From CAXXOK01 sp035399245 (GTDB lineage Bacteria > Bacillota > Clostridia > Christensenellales > Aristaeellaceae): a stretch of DNA of 5,872 nucleotides. A program made the position numbers and the translations under genes. Location of the stretch: contig DAOPIR010000179.1 in assembly GCA_035399245.1 (NCBI GenBank), positions 1 through 5,872 on the forward strand, in the 5' to 3' direction. This document shows, in pieces, positions 5,824 to 5,872 of this stretch. Position 1 is the first letter of the stretch; the number at the start of each line of letters is the position of its first letter. The notes beneath the pieces were generated by a model, which was given only the letters and a program-made list of their open reading frames with translations, did not search any database and was not told the origin of the DNA.

Positions 5824-5872
5824 TTAATGCACCATGAGTTGATTGTTTTCCACATCCACGGTAACCACCTGG
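5824..5872 (-). CDS. C-terminal 15 residues of a leftward gene (5' truncated by window edge)
   Basis: On the minus strand one frame is open from the window edge and reads QVVTVDVENNQLMVH before TAA at 5824-5826. A terminator-type hairpin 12 bases further on, and the leftward terminator at 5588-5620, support a gene end here. The alternating hydrophobic pattern suggests a final beta strand, but the fragment is far too short to name a family. Confidence 0.5.
   Translation of the reverse strand, partial: QVVTVDVENNQLMVH

Overview
The window looks like chromosomal DNA from an anaerobic Bacillota (Clostridia-type) bacterium of medium GC content. This rests on strong purine-rich Shine-Dalgarno sites, a consensus sigma-A promoter, hairpin-plus-T-tract terminators, a zinc-ribbon/Yip1 membrane protein and an AlgI/DltB-type MBOAT paired with a DHHW protein. 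The placement is an inference from style and gene content; no marker gene is present.

Left part (1-1205, + strand): the last 62 codons of an unrecognised gene overlap by ATGA the start of a 339-aa membrane protein with an N-terminal four-cysteine zinc ribbon, a Tyr/Gln/Pro-rich linker and a five-helix Yip1-like membrane domain. A probable intrinsic terminator for this gene lies at 1240-1270, inside the antisense of the neighbouring gene, because the two convergent genes overlap by 9 bp.

Middle part (1197-5571, - strand): a three-gene leftward operon starts at a perfect -35/-10 promoter (5542-5571). The order is an MBOAT O-acyltransferase (AlgI/DltB type, 4120-5499), a membrane-anchored DHHW/AlgJ-like protein (2959-4107) and a cytoplasmic GH13 neopullulanase/cyclomaltodextrinase-type enzyme (1197-2945), with gaps of only 12-13 bases. 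The first two are the expected partners of a cell-surface O-acylation (probably O-acetylation) machine; the role of the GH13 enzyme in the same operon is not obvious. The MBOAT gene is interrupted by one in-frame TGA (4555-4557). It replaces the Trp codon directly before the presumed catalytic His of the Trp-His-Gly-Ala motif, and the frame then continues intact for another 144 codons. The allele is therefore a fresh-looking pseudogene, a sequencing error, or a gene needing readthrough.

Right part (5572-5872): the last 15 codons of a leftward gene end at 5824. Between it and the operon promoter lies a 219-bp structured intergenic block bounded by two identical 27-bp palindromic hairpins (5593-5619, 5785-5811). 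The hairpins flank a 126-bp MITE-like inverted-repeat element (5621-5746) and a smaller hairpin (5748-5783). Removing one hairpin copy and the inserted DNA restores an ordinary terminator right behind the right-hand gene, which suggests that an element inserted at, and duplicated, a terminator.

The most noteworthy points are the in-frame UGA at the MBOAT active site and the split terminator carrying the repeat element.
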